Assembly (NCBI GenBank): GCA_948946035.1
Contig: CARBKU010000110.1
Location: 1 to 5,068 of the forward strand
DNA length: 5,068 bases
Source: an uncultured Clostridia bacterium
GTDB taxonomy: Bacteria; Bacillota; Clostridia; TANB77; CAG-508
Reading direction: 5' to 3'
Part shown: positions 4,371-5,068 of the stretch, in pieces
Layout of the letters: every line of letters starts with the position of its first letter
Numbering within the stretch: position 1 is the first letter of the stretch
Position numbers and translations under genes: made by a program
The notes under the pieces: generated by a model
The model's input: only the letters and a program-made list of their open reading frames with translations
Databases searched by the model: none
Told to the model about the DNA's origin: nothing

Positions 4371-4742
4371 ATGGAAAAAATAGAAAAATTAATTGAAGAA
4401 ATCGACGCTTTAACAGTCGTTGAATTAGCTGACTTAGTAAAAGCTATAGAAGAAAAATATGGAGTGTCTGCAGTAGCAGCAGCTGCACCAGCAGCTGGAG
4501 CAGTAGCTGGAGGAGCAGTTGCTGAAGAAAAAACATCTTTTGATGTAGTATTAACAGAAGCTGGAGATCAAAAAATCAAAGTTATAAAAGTAGTTAGAGA
4601 TGCTACAGGATTAGGATTAAAAGAAGCTAAGGAATTAGTAGATGGAGCTCCTAAAACAGTTAAAGAAGGAGTAAGCAAAGAAGAAGCAGAAGACTTAAAA
4701 GCAAAATTTGCAGAAGTTGGAGCTGTTGTAGAATTAAAATAA
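4371..4742 (+). CDS. rplL: 50S ribosomal protein L7/L12
   Basis: L7/L12 is the multicopy stalk protein that recruits and stimulates translation GTPases (EF-G, EF-Tu, IF2). The 123 residues are typical. The N-terminal dimerisation domain that binds L10 spans 1-33. A flexible Ala/Gly/Pro hinge (34-52) follows. The globular C-terminal domain (56-123) contains IKVIKVVRDATGLGLKEAKE (69-88), the factor-binding surface. By alignment from memory, K68, I69, I72, K73, R76 and K87 match the E. coli positions K65, V66, I69, K70, R73 and K84. AAGGAGGAT (4355-4363) lies about 8 nt before the ATG. It is the last gene of the cluster, and two or three hairpins follow, including an intrinsic terminator. Confidence 0.98.
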   Translation: MEKIEKLIEEIDALTVVELADLVKAIEEKYGVSAVAAAAPAAGAVAGGAVAEEKTSFDVVLTEAGDQKIKVIKVVRDATGLGLKEAKELVDGAPKTVKEGVSKEEAEDLKAKFAEVGAVVELK

Positions 4743-4747
4743 TAAAA

Positions 4748-4782
4748 AAATGTTAAAGTAGTTATTAACTAACTAAACATTT
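4748..4782 (+). other. Nested AT-rich hairpin in the rplL 3' untranslated region
   Basis: AAATGTT (4748-4754) pairs with AACATTT (4776-4782). Inside it, AGTTA (4760-4764) pairs with TAACT (4770-4774) around TTAAC. There is no T run directly after it. It probably forms on the mRNA before the terminator, perhaps limiting 3' decay. Confidence 0.4.
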
Positions 4783-4804
4783 ATTATAGAACTAAAAGAG
4801 AGAA

Positions 4805-4838
4805 GAGAAAATTTTTAGAAGCTTTTCTCCTTTTTTTA
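4805..4838 (+). terminator. Intrinsic terminator of the ribosomal cluster
   Basis: GAGAAAA (4805-4811) pairs with TTTTCTC (4823-4829) over an 11-nt loop, followed by one C and seven T (4831-4837). The stem is AT-rich but typical for such a genome. It is placed 63 nt after the rplL stop, so transcription of rpmG to rplL should mostly end here. Confidence 0.75.
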
Positions 4839-4864
4839 TTTATTATTTAAGTTTTGTTTTTTTT

Positions 4865-4899
4865 ACAAAATTAGCCCCCATTCTTGGAGCTAATTTTGT
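4865..4899. terminator. Second hairpin, possible backup terminator
   Basis: ACAAAATTAGC (4865-4875) pairs perfectly with GCTAATTTTGT (4889-4899) over 11 bp. CCA (4878-4880) can pair with TGG (4885-4887) inside. On the + strand only a weak tract (TTCAATTTTC) follows. A T8 run (4857-4864) lies before it, on the wrong side for + strand termination. It may be a backup terminator or an RNA-processing stem. Confidence 0.4.
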
Positions 4900-4983
4900 G
4901 TTCAATTTTCATACTATTTTAAAAAATTAGATGATATATTAAAAAATTATATAATTAATACTTTAGTGTGAATTATAACAATT

Positions 4984-5011
4984 TTGCAAAAAAACGAAGT
5001 TACTAGATAAT
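4984..5011 (+). promoter_or_regulatory. Possible promoter for the gene beyond the window
   Basis: TTGCAA (4984-4989, 4 of 6), a 16-bp spacer and GATAAT (5006-5011, 5 of 6). The start would be near 5018. The position after the rplL terminator makes sense for a separately transcribed downstream gene, but chance matches are frequent in this base composition. Confidence 0.3.
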
Positions 5012-5068
5012 AATTTTACTAATATTATTCTATGAAAATGCTGATATATAAATATTTCTTTGTATCTC

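Larger units (their letters stand above)
4743..5068. other. Gene-free region after rplL
   Basis: These 326 bases hold no supported gene on either strand. They contain a nested hairpin (4748-4782), the terminator (4805-4837), a second hairpin (4865-4899) and a possible promoter (4984-5011). The rest is plain AT-rich sequence. An ATG at 5032 stays open to the window end for 12 codons but lacks a ribosome-binding site. The next gene, often rpoB in this neighbourhood, lies outside. Confidence 0.7.

Noticed and set aside
5004..5032. AT-rich imperfect hairpin near the window end
   Set aside because: About nine mostly A-T pairs with a bulge and no T run; expected by chance in such sequence.
5032..5068. 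Possible partial gene starting at ATG 5032
   Set aside because: Open only for 12 codons to the window end, no Shine-Dalgarno upstream, and the peptide does not resemble the start of rpoB or another gene I know.
1..5068. CRISPR array, insertion sequence, phage or defence genes
   Set aside because: No regularly spaced repeats, transposase, integrase or defence-like protein is visible on either strand; the content is housekeeping.

Overview
This window comes from a strongly AT-rich bacterium, most likely a member of the Bacillota (Clostridia-like). The signs are the codon use, near-consensus AAGGAGG ribosome-binding sites, a zinc-type L33 and a single-span SecE. The 5S sequence and the L10 leader also look Firmicute. 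All recognised genes are on the + strand, and no species can be named from the sequence alone.

Layout. Bases 1 to about 215 are the end of an rRNA operon: probably the last bases of 23S, a short spacer with a small hairpin, a complete 5S rRNA, and a T-rich tract. Bases 216-412 hold an 84-nt AT-rich palindrome and a sigma-A-like promoter. Next comes a flavin reductase-like protein (413-1009). A very good extended -10 promoter (984-1012) overlaps the end of that gene. It should drive the ribosomal/transcription cluster rpmG (L33), secE, nusG, rplK (L11), rplA (L1), rplJ (L10) and rplL (L7/L12). The cluster ends in an intrinsic terminator at about 4805-4837. The last 326 bases (4743-5068) contain no supported gene, only hairpins and a possible promoter for whatever follows. 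In many Firmicutes that would be rpoB, but it is not visible here.

How it works together. SecE is part of the protein-export channel and NusG is a transcription elongation factor. L11, L10 and L7/L12 build the ribosomal stalk where translation GTPases act, and L1 forms the opposite stalk at the E site. Two autoregulatory RNA elements are visible. A probable L1-binding site lies directly over the rplA ribosome-binding site. An L10 leader upstream of rplJ carries a terminator hairpin whose loop and upper stem can pair perfectly with the L10-binding region, which fits an attenuation switch. A third structured gap, between rplJ and rplL, matches no family I recognise.

Assessment. This is mainly a conserved housekeeping region, and I see no undescribed multi-gene system. 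The points most worth checking are the L10-leader switch with a small ORF over its terminator, the rplJ-rplL intergenic structure, the acidic C-terminal tail on SecE (with a milder one on L10), and the long palindrome behind the rRNA operon.
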